NCBI GenBank assembly: GCA_023416335.1
Contig: JAEZHY010000046.1
Coordinates: 1-28,676 of the forward strand
Direction of reading: 5' to 3'
DNA length: 28,676 nucleotides
From: Pseudomonadota bacterium
GTDB lineage: Bacteria; Desulfobacterota; Syntrophobacteria; Syntrophobacterales; Syntrophobacteraceae
Shown: positions 1 to 9,636 of the stretch, in pieces
How positions within the stretch are numbered: position 1 is the stretch's first letter
Layout: each line of letters begins with the position of its first letter
Position numbers and translations under genes: made by a program
The notes under the pieces: generated by a model
Database searches by the model: none
Seen by the model: only the letters and a program-made list of their open reading frames with translations
What the model was told of the DNA's origin: nothing

Positions 1-606
1 GGTCTGCATCGCATGGAAAAGTTGCCCGACCCGGACTCGTTTGACTGGCTTGTTGTAATGGGCGGCCCGATGAATATCTACGAGGAAAAAGAGTATCCCT
101 GGCTCGTTTCCGAGAAGAAATTCATCCTGGAAGCAATCCGGAAGAACAAAATTGTACTCGGGATTTGCCTCGGAGCACAACTGCTGGCAGATGTCCTCGG
201 GGGGAAGGTGTCCCGAAACAAGCATAAGGAAATCGGCTGGTTTCCGGTCAAGACGCTACCCAGAGCACAAAGTTCGGTGCCTTTCCGGAATTTTTCCGAC
301 TCTTTTCCGGCCTTCCACTGGCACGGCGATACGTTTTCACTCCCTCCCGGCGCCGAAATGCTGGCCGAAAGCGAAGCCTGTCCGGCTCAGGCATTTTCCT
401 TCAATGGCGGACGCGTCCTCGGGCTTCAGTTTCACCTCGAATCGTCGCCCGATAGCGTCGGGAAGCTCATACAAAATTGTTCCGACGAACTTGTCGAAGG
501 AGAGTATATCCAGCGGCCCGAAAAGATGTTGAGCGACGGGGAGAATTTCTCCGCTATTCACGATTCGATGATCAAAATGCTCGAAAACCTCAGGACCTCA
601 TTTTAG
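1..606 (+). CDS. Class I glutamine amidotransferase (GMP synthase-like GATase), 5' end outside window
   Basis: The frame is open to the first base of the window (codons G-L-H-R precede the first ATG at 13), so this is probably the last ~200 residues of a gene of about 230-240 aa. Counting from the ATG at 13, the nucleophile elbow GICLGAQ places the catalytic Cys at residue 52, and LQFHLE supplies His141 and Glu143, so the Cys-His-Glu triad is complete. The early MGGPMNIYEE motif is typical of stand-alone GATase1 proteins annotated as GMP synthase-like. These hydrolyse glutamine to deliver ammonia; the acceptor substrate of this one cannot be told from sequence, and no synthetase domain follows. 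A weak hairpin without a T tract lies just after the stop. The family call is firm, the specific role unknown. Confidence 0.88.
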   Translation, partial: GLHRMEKLPDPDSFDWLVVMGGPMNIYEEKEYPWLVSEKKFILEAIRKNKIVLGICLGAQLLADVLGGKVSRNKHKEIGWFPVKTLPRAQSSVPFRNFSDSFPAFHWHGDTFSLPPGAEMLAESEACPAQAFSFNGGRVLGLQFHLESSPDSVGKLIQNCSDELVEGEYIQRPEKMLSDGENFSAIHDSMIKMLENLRTSF

Positions 607-625
607 GTCGAAACAAGCCGCGGAT

Positions 626-649
626 GCGGCACGGTCGGGAGACCGCCGC
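626..649 (+). terminator. Weak hairpin after the amidotransferase gene
   Basis: GCGG-CA-CGGTC, loop GGGA, GACCG-CCGC forms a bulged stem 20 bases after the stop at 606. It is not followed by a T run, so it may be only a Rho-assisted end or a chance structure. Confidence 0.25.
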
Positions 650-714
650 AACATAGTGGGGCCATGAACGAAAAGCACTGTCTCTCGACGGTGCCGTAAT
701 ACCGGGGGCATAAA

Positions 715-746
715 CGAAAACCGGCGCGGTCGTGAAACCGCGCCGG
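715..746 (-). terminator. Rho-independent terminator of uvrA
   Basis: CCGGCGCGGT (721-730) pairs perfectly with ACCGCGCCGG (737-746) around a 6-base loop. Read on the minus strand the stem is followed by TTTTCG. It lies about 40 bases past the uvrA stop codon. Confidence 0.8.
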
Positions 747-787
747 CGCTCATTAAATACGAATTTCAATCCGACGTTCCGCTTCGG

Positions 788-3700
788 CTACATTCTGCCT
801 GCCGGTTCATCGACTCCCGTCTCCGACTCCTCAACGTAGCCCATCAGAGACTTCGCAGTGAGCGACATTTCTGCTCCCTTTTTAACGATTTCCTCCGGTG
901 TGCCCTGGACGACGATATTACCGCCTTTGTCGCCGCTGCCGGGACCGATATCGATCACATAATCGCTTGCCCAGACGAAATCCGAGTTGTGCTCGATTAC
1001 AAGCACGGTGTGTCCGTGATCGGTAAGCAGCCTGAGCACATCCACAAGACGTTTGATGTCCGCACGGTGCAGACCGGTTGTGGGCTCGTCCAAAATGTAA
1101 AGAGTCGGGCTTTTACTGTTGCCGAGTTCCCCGGCAAGTTTTATGCGCTGGGCCTCTCCGCCGGAAAGAGTCGGACTCGACTGTCCAAGCTTCACGTAAC
1201 CGAGTCCGAGATCGCTCAGGATCTGCAATGGGCGCGAGATGCGCGTCATAGCGGAAAAAACCTTCACAGCCTCGTCAACAGTCATTTCGAGAACATCGGA
1301 AATGTTTTTCGCTCTATAGGTAATGCCAAGCGTTTCCGGAGCAAACCTTCTGCCTCCGCAGGATTCGCATGGGACGAAAACATCCGGCAGGAAATTCATT
1401 TCTACCTTTGTTTGGCCCTGTCCTTTACAGGCCTCGCAACGCCCGCCTTTGACGTTGAACGAAAATCGGCCGGGGCCGTACCCGCGCGCACGCGATTCCG
1501 GAAGCATGGCAAAGAGCTTCCTGATTTCATCCCAGACCCCGATGTAGGTGGCGGGGATAGAACGCGGCGTACGACCGATCGGGTTATGGTCAACTTCCAG
1601 GACCCTGGAAATCCTTTCGTGTCCGGACATGCTCTCAAAATCACGGCTCACCTTTTCGCCGTAACGCCTTCGGAGCAACTGCGAAAGTCCACGGTAGACT
1701 ATCTCATTTACCAGGGTACTCTTCCCCGCGCCGGACACGCCTGTGACGGTGACCAGGAGACCAAGCGGAATCCGCACGTCGATGTTTTTGAGATTTCTCG
1801 ATTTTGCCCCGAAAAATTCAAGCCACCCATTTTTCCCGGCCTCTTTTCGGGAGCCTATGGCGAAGAGTTCTGCAAGGCTTTTTCCGAACCATTGCCCGGT
1901 CAATGTGCCTTTTTTCCTGGAGAGTTTCTCAAAACTTCCGGTTGCGACAATGTTGCCGCCTCCCGCACCTGCTTCGGGACCCAGTTCTATCAGGACATCG
2001 GCCTTTCGCATCGTCTCGGCGTCGTGTTCCACTATCACCACCGAGTTCCCCTTGTTCCTGAGCTTTTCCAGGCTCTGAAGCAGCTTGATATTGTCGGCAG
2101 GATGGAGGCCTATCGTAGGTTCATCGAGAATGTAGCAGACCCCGCGGAGGTTTGATCCGAGCTGCGCCGCGAGTCTTATCCGCTGGGTCTCTCCGCCGGA
2201 AAGCGTGTCTCCCGACCTGTCGAGCGACAGGTACTCGAGTCCGACTTTTTCGAGAAATGAAAGTCGGACACCGATTTCTTTAGCAACCGGTACCGCGATC
2301 GGCTCTTCCTGCGCAGTGAATTTGAACCTGTTCCAGGCGTCCCGCAATTCCGAAACGCTCAGCCGGCTAAAATCGCTGATTGTAAAATCCCTGAAGTAAA
2401 CGGACCTTGCCTGAGCGTTAAGGCGGCTTCCTCCACAATCGGGACAGGGGAGTTCATCGTAGAGCGGCTGCACGAATTTCCAGGCTTCCTCCTCTTCGGT
2501 TATGTCCGTGAGGATTTTGAGCAGCCCGTCAAACTTTCCCCTTATCCCATGCAGAATCGATTCCCGGGCGGACCGGTCCATTTCCGATGCCGGTTTTTCC
2601 GGGTCGATGCCAAGCTCTCTTATCCACCGGCGCTCCAGCTCTTTTGCTGCATCTTTTGATACGGCCGACCGGAGGAAGACAAAGAGTCCGTCTTTAAGGG
2701 CCAGCTCAGGGTCACCCGCGAGTCGATCGGAATTTATCTGCTTGACTGTGCCGAGGCCCATGCAGGCCGGGCAGAGCCCCTGCCGGCTATTGAAAGAGAA
2801 GAGGCGCGGATCGAGCGGGGCCAGTCCCTTGTCGCATGCAGGGCAATAAAGATGCTTGCTGAAAACCCTCTTCTCACCTCCGTCATCGTGCTCAAGGTGC
2901 AGGATACCCCCGCCCATTGCAAGGCCCTTTCGAACGGACTCGGCAAGCTGATCCGCGTTCGTTCCGGGAAGCACAACCTCTATGTCGTGCTCCTTGTGGC
3001 GCGCAAGCCCCGGTATCGGGTTGAGCTTGAGGATCTTCCCGTCCACACGAACGGATTCGAATCCCATTTTCGACAGGCGGGCAAACAGGTCTTTGTAGAT
3101 GCCTTTGCGTCCGTGAACGAGCGGAGCCAGGAGCTTGACGGGGCCTGTTGAAGATTCTTCGACAACGCGTGAAAGTATGTTGTCAAAGGTAAGAGTTTCA
3201 AGAGTTCTACCGCAGTCGGGGCAGTGCTGTTTTCCCAGTTTTGCAAAAAGAAGCCGCAGGAAATGATAAATTTCCGTAATGGTTCCGACCGTCGACCGCC
3301 TGCCGAACTGACTCGTCCTCTGCTCTATTGCAATCGTTGGCGGAAGCCCGATGATCTGGTCCACAGCGGGCTTTTCCATGATTTTGAAATATTGGCGGAC
3401 ATACGATGACAGGCATTCAAGATATCGCCTCTGCCCTTCGGCAAACAGGACGTCGAAGGCAAGGGTCGATTTCCCGGATCCGCTCAGTCCGGTGAGCACG
3501 CTCATTTTCCCGCGTTTGAGCCGGATTTCGTCCAGCTTGAGATTGTGTTCGCGTGCTCCGCGGATTACGATCTCATCCTTTCCGGAAGCTGCATTCCTTT
3601 TCCCGCTGCGTCCGGTCGATTCCGCGGCGTCGCATCGTCCCACCAACCGGAGAGGCGTGCGGGCGGCCATGGCAGACGCTTTTGAAAACACTGCCTGGGG

Positions 3701-6535
3701 CTCGGCGGCCTCCGCCCATTCACGTTCGTTATCCCCGGTGAGGTCTGCTTCCCGGATGCGTTCTTTCAGGTACTGCCCGGTTATGCTCTCCTCCGAATCG
3801 GCTACCTGCTCGGGAGTGCCCTCACAGACGAGGCTTCCGCCTTTTTCTCCCCCTTCCGGTCCCAAGTCGACGATCCAGTCACATCCGGCAAGAAAATCCA
3901 GGTTGTGTTCGACAACCAACACCGTGTTCCCCATATCCACCAATTTATGCAGGACGCGGATCAGTTTGGAGATGTCGTCCGGGTGAAGCCCGGTTGTGGG
4001 TTCGTCGAGAATAAAGAATTTGTTCCCGTCCCGGCCGTGTTGCACGGCACTTCGGCTTCCGTAAAGGTGATGAACAAGCTTTATCCTCTGTGCCTCTCCC
4101 CCGGATATGGTACTCAACGGCTGCCCCATGCGGATGTAATCGAGGCCGATCGCTATGACAGGTTCGAGGGCCGCGGCGAGTTGAGCGTTCTCGGGAAATT
4201 TTTCCAGGAGTTCCCGAGCCGTCATCTCCAGCATATCGCCAATCGAGAGTCCGCGGACTTTGATATCGAGCACTTCCTCCTTGAATCTCTTGCCGCCGCA
4301 CTGCGGGCAGCGCAGGAAAACGTCCGCGAGGAACTGCATTTCGACCCGTTCGAAACCCTCACCGTTGCAGGCATCGCATCTTCCACCCGCAACGTTGAAA
4401 GAGAAGTGCCTGGTGGAAAAGCCCTTCGCGACAGCTTCGGGAGTTGCTGCAAGCATCTTTCGCAACGGGTCCAGCGCATGGGTGTAAGTCAACAGGTTTG
4501 CCCTGGGCGTTCGCCCGACAGGCTGCTGGTCAACCAGGATCATTTCCCCGATTCGATCGGCCCCTGTCATGTCATCGTGGATTCCAGGGGCTTCGGTAGC
4601 CCTTCCCTTCCTTCGGAGCCAGCCGTAATAGAGCGTTTTCTCGACGAAAGTGCTTTTGCCCGATCCTGACACCCCGCTGATGCCGACCAGCAATCCCAAT
4701 GGAATTTCTACATCGATTCCTTTGAGATTGTTCTCTCTCGCACCGCGTATGACCAGTTTTTTGGAAGGATCGGCTTCTCTTCTGGTGAACTCGCTCGACA
4801 GTACGGATTTTCGCCCTGAAAGATATGCCCCGGTGAGACTCTTTTCGGACCGCCCCAATTCTTCCGGCGGCCCCTGAAACATAACGTTTCCGCCTCGTTC
4901 GCCTCCCCCCGGCCCCATGTCGACAACTTCATCGCAGAACCGGATCATCCCCGGGTCGTGCTCAACCATAACAACACTGTTGCCCATTCCGACCAGGCGA
5001 TTGAGCTGGTCCATGAGTCTTTTCTGGTCCCGCGCGTGCAGACCGACACTCGGCTCGTCCAGTACATACAGAACATTCACCAGCGCGGACCCCAGCGCGC
5101 GCGTCAGGTGCACCCGCTGGACCTCGCCTCCGGACAGCGTTCTCGACTGCCTGTCCAGCGAGAGATAATGGAGGCCGACCGCCATAAGGAACTGAAGCCT
5201 GCTTCGGATCTCGCTCAAAAGCAGCAGCGCCGCCGGATCGCCACTTGCTTCGGGCCATTCTCCCCCGAAAAATTGACAACACCTTTCGATGCTCCACGAA
5301 GCGATTTCACCGATACTGGAGCCTTTCAGGCGATAAAAGAGACTGGACGGCTGGAACCGTGTTCCGCCGCATGACTTACACGGAACATAGGCCCGGAACC
5401 GCGAAAGGAAGACGCGAACGTGCATTTTGTAAGTCTTCGTTTCGAGCCATTCGAAAAAGCCTTTGATCCCATAGTATGTTTTGGTGCCGTTGATTATTTT
5501 CCCGCGGGAAATCTCGTCTAGTTCCCCAAAAGGCACATCCACCGGGATCTTTTCCCTCTTGCAGAAGTTGACCAGGTCGAAATATTCCTCGCGGTCCGTC
5601 CCAAAGGGCTTTACTGCGCCGGCTTCGATCGAAAGCGACCTGTCGGGAATGACGAGATCGATATCCACGCCGATGGTCCTGCCGAAACCGCGGCATTCCG
5701 GACAAGCTCCTATGGGACTGTTGAACGAAAAGAGGTTCGGGCTCGCGGGAGGTATCACAATGCCGTCCCGGCATTGGGGGCAGCTCAGATCCGAACTGAA
5801 GTTCAGGATGCGGTCCGGCATAACCACTATGGATACGCGTTCCTTTCCAGTCAGGTAAGCCGTTCCGACCGAATCGGCAATCCGTCCGGCATCCGCTTTT
5901 CCCCACATAAGCCGGTCAACCACCACGAGGACCTCTTCATCCCGCAGTCCTGCAGCGTGCGATTGTGAAAGGCCGTCCAGGTCGAGGATCTCGCCGTGAT
6001 GAAAAATACGGAGAAATCCCTGGGAGATGAGTTGCTGCTTCCAGGAATCTTCAGCTCCGACCTTGAAGGGAAATGCTATCAGTACTCGGTCGCCCTGCTG
6101 CAAATCGGAAAGCTTTTCGCAGATTGTTTCGGGCGTGTCGCATGTAACAGGGCGTCCGCAGGAAGGGCAATAAGGAACGGAAAGCCTTGCAAACAACAAC
6201 TTGAGGTAATCGTTTATTTCAGTGATCGTTCCAACTGTCGATCGCGAACTTCGCACGGCCGTTCCCGATTCTATCGCGATGCTGGGAGGAATACCCTCAA
6301 TCAGATCGGCTTCGGGCGGGTCCATGCGCTCCAGGAACTGCCGCGCGTATGGCGAGAAGGTTTCGATATAGCGTCGCTGTCCTTCCGCATACAGAGTGTG
6401 CAAGGCAAGACTCGACTTTCCCGATCCGCTCACACCCGTGAGTGCGATCAGTTTGTTCAGCGGAATATCCAGATCAAGGTTCTTAAGGTTATGCTGACGA
6501 ACGCCCCGTAGACGTATGAAATCCTGAGAAGGCAA
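788..6535 (-). CDS. uvrA: Tandem-fused UvrA (two complete excinuclease ABC subunit A units in one chain)
   Basis: This encodes a damage-recognition ATPase of nucleotide excision repair, normally a ~940-aa protein acting as a homodimer. Here one uninterrupted frame of about 1915 aa holds two full UvrA copies (about 1-925 and 986-1915) joined by a ~60-aa polar linker. Each copy has two ABC modules: Walker A at 34-42, 621-629, 1016-1024 and 1599-1607; LSGGE-type signatures at 467, 810, 1445 and 1790; Walker B D-E pairs at 493, 844, 1471 and 1816. The Cys4 zinc sites are kept in both copies (C252/255/278/281 and C720/723/743/746; C1231/1234/1255/1258 and C1700/1703/1723/1726). I chose the TTG start at 6535 because GGAG lies 8 bases upstream and it puts the first Walker A almost where E. 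coli UvrA has it. A GTG at 6616 would add 27 residues but has no clear ribosome site. A strong terminator follows. Double-length UvrA is known in Chlamydiae. Confidence 0.95.
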   Translation of the reverse strand: MPSQDFIRLRGVRQHNLKNLDLDIPLNKLIALTGVSGSGKSSLALHTLYAEGQRRYIETFSPYARQFLERMDPPEADLIEGIPPSIAIESGTAVRSSRSTVGTITEINDYLKLLFARLSVPYCPSCGRPVTCDTPETICEKLSDLQQGDRVLIAFPFKVGAEDSWKQQLISQGFLRIFHHGEILDLDGLSQSHAAGLRDEEVLVVVDRLMWGKADAGRIADSVGTAYLTGKERVSIVVMPDRILNFSSDLSCPQCRDGIVIPPASPNLFSFNSPIGACPECRGFGRTIGVDIDLVIPDRSLSIEAGAVKPFGTDREEYFDLVNFCKREKIPVDVPFGELDEISRGKIINGTKTYYGIKGFFEWLETKTYKMHVRVFLSRFRAYVPCKSCGGTRFQPSSLFYRLKGSSIGEIASWSIERCCQFFGGEWPEASGDPAALLLLSEIRSRLQFLMAVGLHYLSLDRQSRTLSGGEVQRVHLTRALGSALVNVLYVLDEPSVGLHARDQKRLMDQLNRLVGMGNSVVMVEHDPGMIRFCDEVVDMGPGGGERGGNVMFQGPPEELGRSEKSLTGAYLSGRKSVLSSEFTRREADPSKKLVIRGARENNLKGIDVEIPLGLLVGISGVSGSGKSTFVEKTLYYGWLRRKGRATEAPGIHDDMTGADRIGEMILVDQQPVGRTPRANLLTYTHALDPLRKMLAATPEAVAKGFSTRHFSFNVAGGRCDACNGEGFERVEMQFLADVFLRCPQCGGKRFKEEVLDIKVRGLSIGDMLEMTARELLEKFPENAQLAAALEPVIAIGLDYIRMGQPLSTISGGEAQRIKLVHHLYGSRSAVQHGRDGNKFFILDEPTTGLHPDDISKLIRVLHKLVDMGNTVLVVEHNLDFLAGCDWIVDLGPEGGEKGGSLVCEGTPEQVADSEESITGQYLKERIREADLTGDNEREWAEAAEPQAVFSKASAMAARTPLRLVGRCDAAESTGRSGKRNAASGKDEIVIRGAREHNLKLDEIRLKRGKMSVLTGLSGSGKSTLAFDVLFAEGQRRYLECLSSYVRQYFKIMEKPAVDQIIGLPPTIAIEQRTSQFGRRSTVGTITEIYHFLRLLFAKLGKQHCPDCGRTLETLTFDNILSRVVEESSTGPVKLLAPLVHGRKGIYKDLFARLSKMGFESVRVDGKILKLNPIPGLARHKEHDIEVVLPGTNADQLAESVRKGLAMGGGILHLEHDDGGEKRVFSKHLYCPACDKGLAPLDPRLFSFNSRQGLCPACMGLGTVKQINSDRLAGDPELALKDGLFVFLRSAVSKDAAKELERRWIRELGIDPEKPASEMDRSARESILHGIRGKFDGLLKILTDITEEEEAWKFVQPLYDELPCPDCGGSRLNAQARSVYFRDFTISDFSRLSVSELRDAWNRFKFTAQEEPIAVPVAKEIGVRLSFLEKVGLEYLSLDRSGDTLSGGETQRIRLAAQLGSNLRGVCYILDEPTIGLHPADNIKLLQSLEKLRNKGNSVVIVEHDAETMRKADVLIELGPEAGAGGGNIVATGSFEKLSRKKGTLTGQWFGKSLAELFAIGSRKEAGKNGWLEFFGAKSRNLKNIDVRIPLGLLVTVTGVSGAGKSTLVNEIVYRGLSQLLRRRYGEKVSRDFESMSGHERISRVLEVDHNPIGRTPRSIPATYIGVWDEIRKLFAMLPESRARGYGPGRFSFNVKGGRCEACKGQGQTKVEMNFLPDVFVPCESCGGRRFAPETLGITYRAKNISDVLEMTVDEAVKVFSAMTRISRPLQILSDLGLGYVKLGQSSPTLSGGEAQRIKLAGELGNSKSPTLYILDEPTTGLHRADIKRLVDVLRLLTDHGHTVLVIEHNSDFVWASDYVIDIGPGSGDKGGNIVVQGTPEEIVKKGAEMSLTAKSLMGYVEESETGVDEPAGRM

Positions 6536-6616
6536 TGCAAAAACTCCAATCAGAAGAAGGGGGGAGCCGTTTCCCTCTTTTGTTTCCGGTTTCAAGAGCG
6601 CATCAACTCGAGCCAC

Positions 6617-6779
6617 AACCCGCGCTTGGACGCTTTTCGTTTTTAAACGCTTGATCTTGCAAGCGCAATAATTCAGAATTCACCTCTTAATGAATATACC
6701 TTATTATAACCCCCTTTGAGCCGCCGCCGGTATTTGTTTGGGCACCCCTCATCGGGCAACCGGATAGTCAGGACCATAT
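6617..6779. promoter_or_regulatory. Divergent uvrA/mutS control region
   Basis: This is the spacer between two divergent repair genes. The minus strand has a TATAAT hexamer (plus-strand 6703-6708) suitable as a -10 for uvrA, but no convincing -35 at the normal distance. For mutS, AGGA at 6770-6773 sits 6 bases before the ATG. I did not find a LexA/SOS box I could defend. Confidence 0.3.
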
Positions 6780-9458
6780 ATGAACACAGTAACTCCCATG
6801 ATGCAGCAGTACCTCGAGATCAAGGCGAAATACCCTGAATCTCTGCTGCTCTATCGCATGGGCGATTTCTACGAAATGTTTCTGGACGATGCGGTGACCG
6901 CATCGCGCGTGCTCGATATTGCACTCACCTCACGGGACAGGCAGGCCGAGAATCCGGTCCCGATGTGCGGGGTACCATACCACGCCGCAGAGGGATATAT
7001 CGCCAAACTGGTCGAAGCGGGATTCAAAATCGCCATATGCGACCAGGTGGAAGACCCCAAGAAAGCCAAGGGGCTCGTACGCCGCGAGGTAACGCGGGTA
7101 CTGACGCCGGGACTCATTGTAGACAACCAGAATCTGACGTCCAATCAGCCGAACTACCTCGCCGCGGTCTGTTCGCCGGATCACGGCAAACAGATTGGCC
7201 TGGCATACCTGGACATTTCAACCGGCGATTTCAGACTGACCCAGGTCGATACGGATGAAGTTCTGCTCGAAGAACTGCTCCGAATAAATCCCAGAGAAAT
7301 CCTATTGCCCGAAGAAGACGACTCCACCTGGACCGCTTCCATTCCCACACGGCTCGATGCCGCCCTGACGCATACCGACCCCGTTCACTTCGACAGGCGC
7401 CGGTCCGAGGAGCGGCTCATCGCGCATTTTCGCGTCCACTCCCTCGAAGGCTTCGGAATAGCCAAAATGGACCCGGCTATCCAGGCCGCCGGCGCAATAC
7501 TTGCCTATACGGAACAGAATCTTTTCGGTTCGTGCGAACACATCAAAAAGATAGTCCCCTACAGGCGTTCCGAATATATGATCCTTGACGACGCCACGGT
7601 CCGTAACCTGGAAATCCTCTATTCCACCGGCTTCCAGGGCAGAAAGGGCTCTCTGATTTCCATTGTCGACCATACGCGGACGGCAATGGGAGGGCGCACT
7701 TTCCAGCAGTGGCTCCGATATCCCCTGCTCCAGCTCGAAGCACTCATCCAAAGACAGGATGCGGTTGCCGAACTGACGGCGAAAGCCGACCTGAGGACCG
7801 AAATCCTCAACGCCCTCGAAAATATCAACGACATAGAAAGGCTCAACGGCCGAAACAGTACCGGTGTCTCCACCCCGCGAGACCTGATCGGCCTGAAAAA
7901 GTCTTTTCAGATCCTTCCCGATCTGGGCCGGATTCTGTCTTGCTGTGAGAGCCCCCTGCTCGCAGGCCTTTTTTCGAGCTGGGACAATATGGAGGATCTG
8001 GCCTCCACCCTGGAAGCCGCCCTCACGGACCCGCCTCCGGCTACTCTGGCAAACGGCGGCGCAATCAATTCAGGTTTCAATTCCGAACTCGATCATTATA
8101 TCCGCCTCAGCCGTGATGCAAAGGGATGGATGGCGGAATATGAAGCCCTCCAGCGACAGGAGACGGGGATCTCCTCTCTGAAGGTTCGCTTCAACAAAGT
8201 TTTTGGCTACTATATCGAGATTTCGCGCTCAAATCTTTCCTCCGTCCCGCAGCATTATTTCCGGAAACAGACCCTTGTAAATGCCGAACGATTCATAACC
8301 GAGGAACTCAAGAATTTCGAGGTCCAGGTACTCGAAGCGGACGAAAAGCGGCTTGATCTCGAGCAGCAGCTATTCCTGCGGCTCCGCGAGGCAGTTTCCC
8401 TCCAAAGCAGCCGCATCCTGGACATGGCCGAAAGGATCGCCATTCTCGATTGCATCGCATCCCTTGCGGAAGTCGCCTCGAAATACGATTACTGCCGCCC
8501 TGCACTCGACACGGAAAGCTCGATAAGCATCAGGGACGGCCGGCATCCCGTTGTGGAACAGTTTCTGCCTGCCGGCAGTTTTGTTCCAAACGACCTCGAT
8601 CTGGACCAGGAAAACCAGGAGGTCATGATCATCACCGGTCCCAACATGGCCGGGAAGTCTACTATCCTGAGGCAGGCTGCGCTGATTGTTCTCATGGCCC
8701 AGATCGGCAGTTTCGTGCCGGCTTCCCAGGCGCGAATCGGGATTGTCGATCGCATATTTACGCGCGTCGGGGCATCCGACGACCTGGCACGCGGCAGATC
8801 CACCTTCATGGTCGAGATGCAGGAGTGTGCCAACATTCTCCACCAGGCAACACCCCGCAGCCTGATCATACTCGACGAGATCGGCAGGGGCACGAGCACT
8901 TTCGACGGCATGAGCATAGCCTGGGCAGTCGCCGAGTTCCTGCACGACTTCGAAGGAATGGGAGTCAAGACGCTGTTCGCCACCCACTACCATGAGTTGA
9001 CTGAACTGGCTCGAAGCCGGCCCCGCGTCAAGAACTTCAATGTTGCCATACGCGAATGGCAGCAGGAAATCCTTTTCTTTCACAAACTCACGGCAGGCAG
9101 TTCCAACAAGAGCTACGGCATTCAGGTAGCCAGACTCGCCGGCTTGCCCGAAGCCGTAACGGACCGCGCACGGGAGATCCTTTCCCAGCTGGAGAGCGCC
9201 AACAGTACGGGCGCGCTCCAGGCACCCGGTCCGAAGGCAAAACAGTATCGCTTCGCAGGGTCCGAGCCCGGCATCCAATTATCTCTCTTCCACAAACCGG
9301 ATCCACTCCAGGAAAAACTGCTCGCTCTTGATCCGGACAGCATGACACCCCTTTCCGCGCTGCAGATTCTCCATACGCTCAAAGAAGAAGCGATGCGCAG
9401 GCAAAACGTCCCCGAACCGGCACCCGGCCGCAGGCCACCGGCCGGAAGGAGGAAATAA
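6780..9458 (+). CDS. mutS: DNA mismatch repair protein MutS
   Basis: MutS1 is the ATPase that finds base mismatches and small loops and recruits MutL. The 892-aa length is normal. The N-terminal mismatch-reading motif GDFYEMF is present, with Phe30 and Glu32 as the intercalating F-x-E pair, which marks MutS1 rather than MutS2. The C-terminal ATPase has Walker A GPNMAGKST at 620-628 and Walker B ILDEIGRGTS at 697-706, followed by THYHELTEL and the GxSxKSYGIQVARLAGLP-type dimer segment. A C-terminal tail (about 810-892) ends in basic, proline-rich residues. The start is supported by AGGA 6 bases upstream. It is divergent from uvrA and about 180 bases ahead of the RNB gene on the same strand. 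That gap contains only a weak hairpin (CCCGT/ACGGG near 9482) with T-rich sequence after it. Confidence 0.98.
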   Translation: MNTVTPMMQQYLEIKAKYPESLLLYRMGDFYEMFLDDAVTASRVLDIALTSRDRQAENPVPMCGVPYHAAEGYIAKLVEAGFKIAICDQVEDPKKAKGLVRREVTRVLTPGLIVDNQNLTSNQPNYLAAVCSPDHGKQIGLAYLDISTGDFRLTQVDTDEVLLEELLRINPREILLPEEDDSTWTASIPTRLDAALTHTDPVHFDRRRSEERLIAHFRVHSLEGFGIAKMDPAIQAAGAILAYTEQNLFGSCEHIKKIVPYRRSEYMILDDATVRNLEILYSTGFQGRKGSLISIVDHTRTAMGGRTFQQWLRYPLLQLEALIQRQDAVAELTAKADLRTEILNALENINDIERLNGRNSTGVSTPRDLIGLKKSFQILPDLGRILSCCESPLLAGLFSSWDNMEDLASTLEAALTDPPPATLANGGAINSGFNSELDHYIRLSRDAKGWMAEYEALQRQETGISSLKVRFNKVFGYYIEISRSNLSSVPQHYFRKQTLVNAERFITEELKNFEVQVLEADEKRLDLEQQLFLRLREAVSLQSSRILDMAERIAILDCIASLAEVASKYDYCRPALDTESSISIRDGRHPVVEQFLPAGSFVPNDLDLDQENQEVMIITGPNMAGKSTILRQAALIVLMAQIGSFVPASQARIGIVDRIFTRVGASDDLARGRSTFMVEMQECANILHQATPRSLIILDEIGRGTSTFDGMSIAWAVAEFLHDFEGMGVKTLFATHYHELTELARSRPRVKNFNVAIREWQQEILFFHKLTAGSSNKSYGIQVARLAGLPEAVTDRAREILSQLESANSTGALQAPGPKAKQYRFAGSEPGIQLSLFHKPDPLQEKLLALDPDSMTPLSALQILHTLKEEAMRRQNVPEPAPGRRPPAGRRK

Positions 9459-9636
9459 TCCGCGGAACTGTCTGAAATAATCCCGTCCTCACTCGTACGG
9501 GGGCGATATCTGTTTATTTTTTATTGGGTATTCGTTGTAAGTATCTATTGGTAGATTAAATTCCTTTCGCAATGGGAAGCAGCCCGCCCCAGGCGATAGT
9601 TAGAATCGAGAATCGGGAATCCATGGAGATTTGTTC

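Noticed and set aside
989..2155. 388-codon plus-strand open frame inside uvrA
   Set aside because: It is the antisense shadow of a long gene with moderately GC-rich third positions; it has no recognisable domain.
8370..9278. 302-codon minus-strand open frame inside mutS
   Set aside because: Antisense shadow of the conserved MutS ATPase domain.
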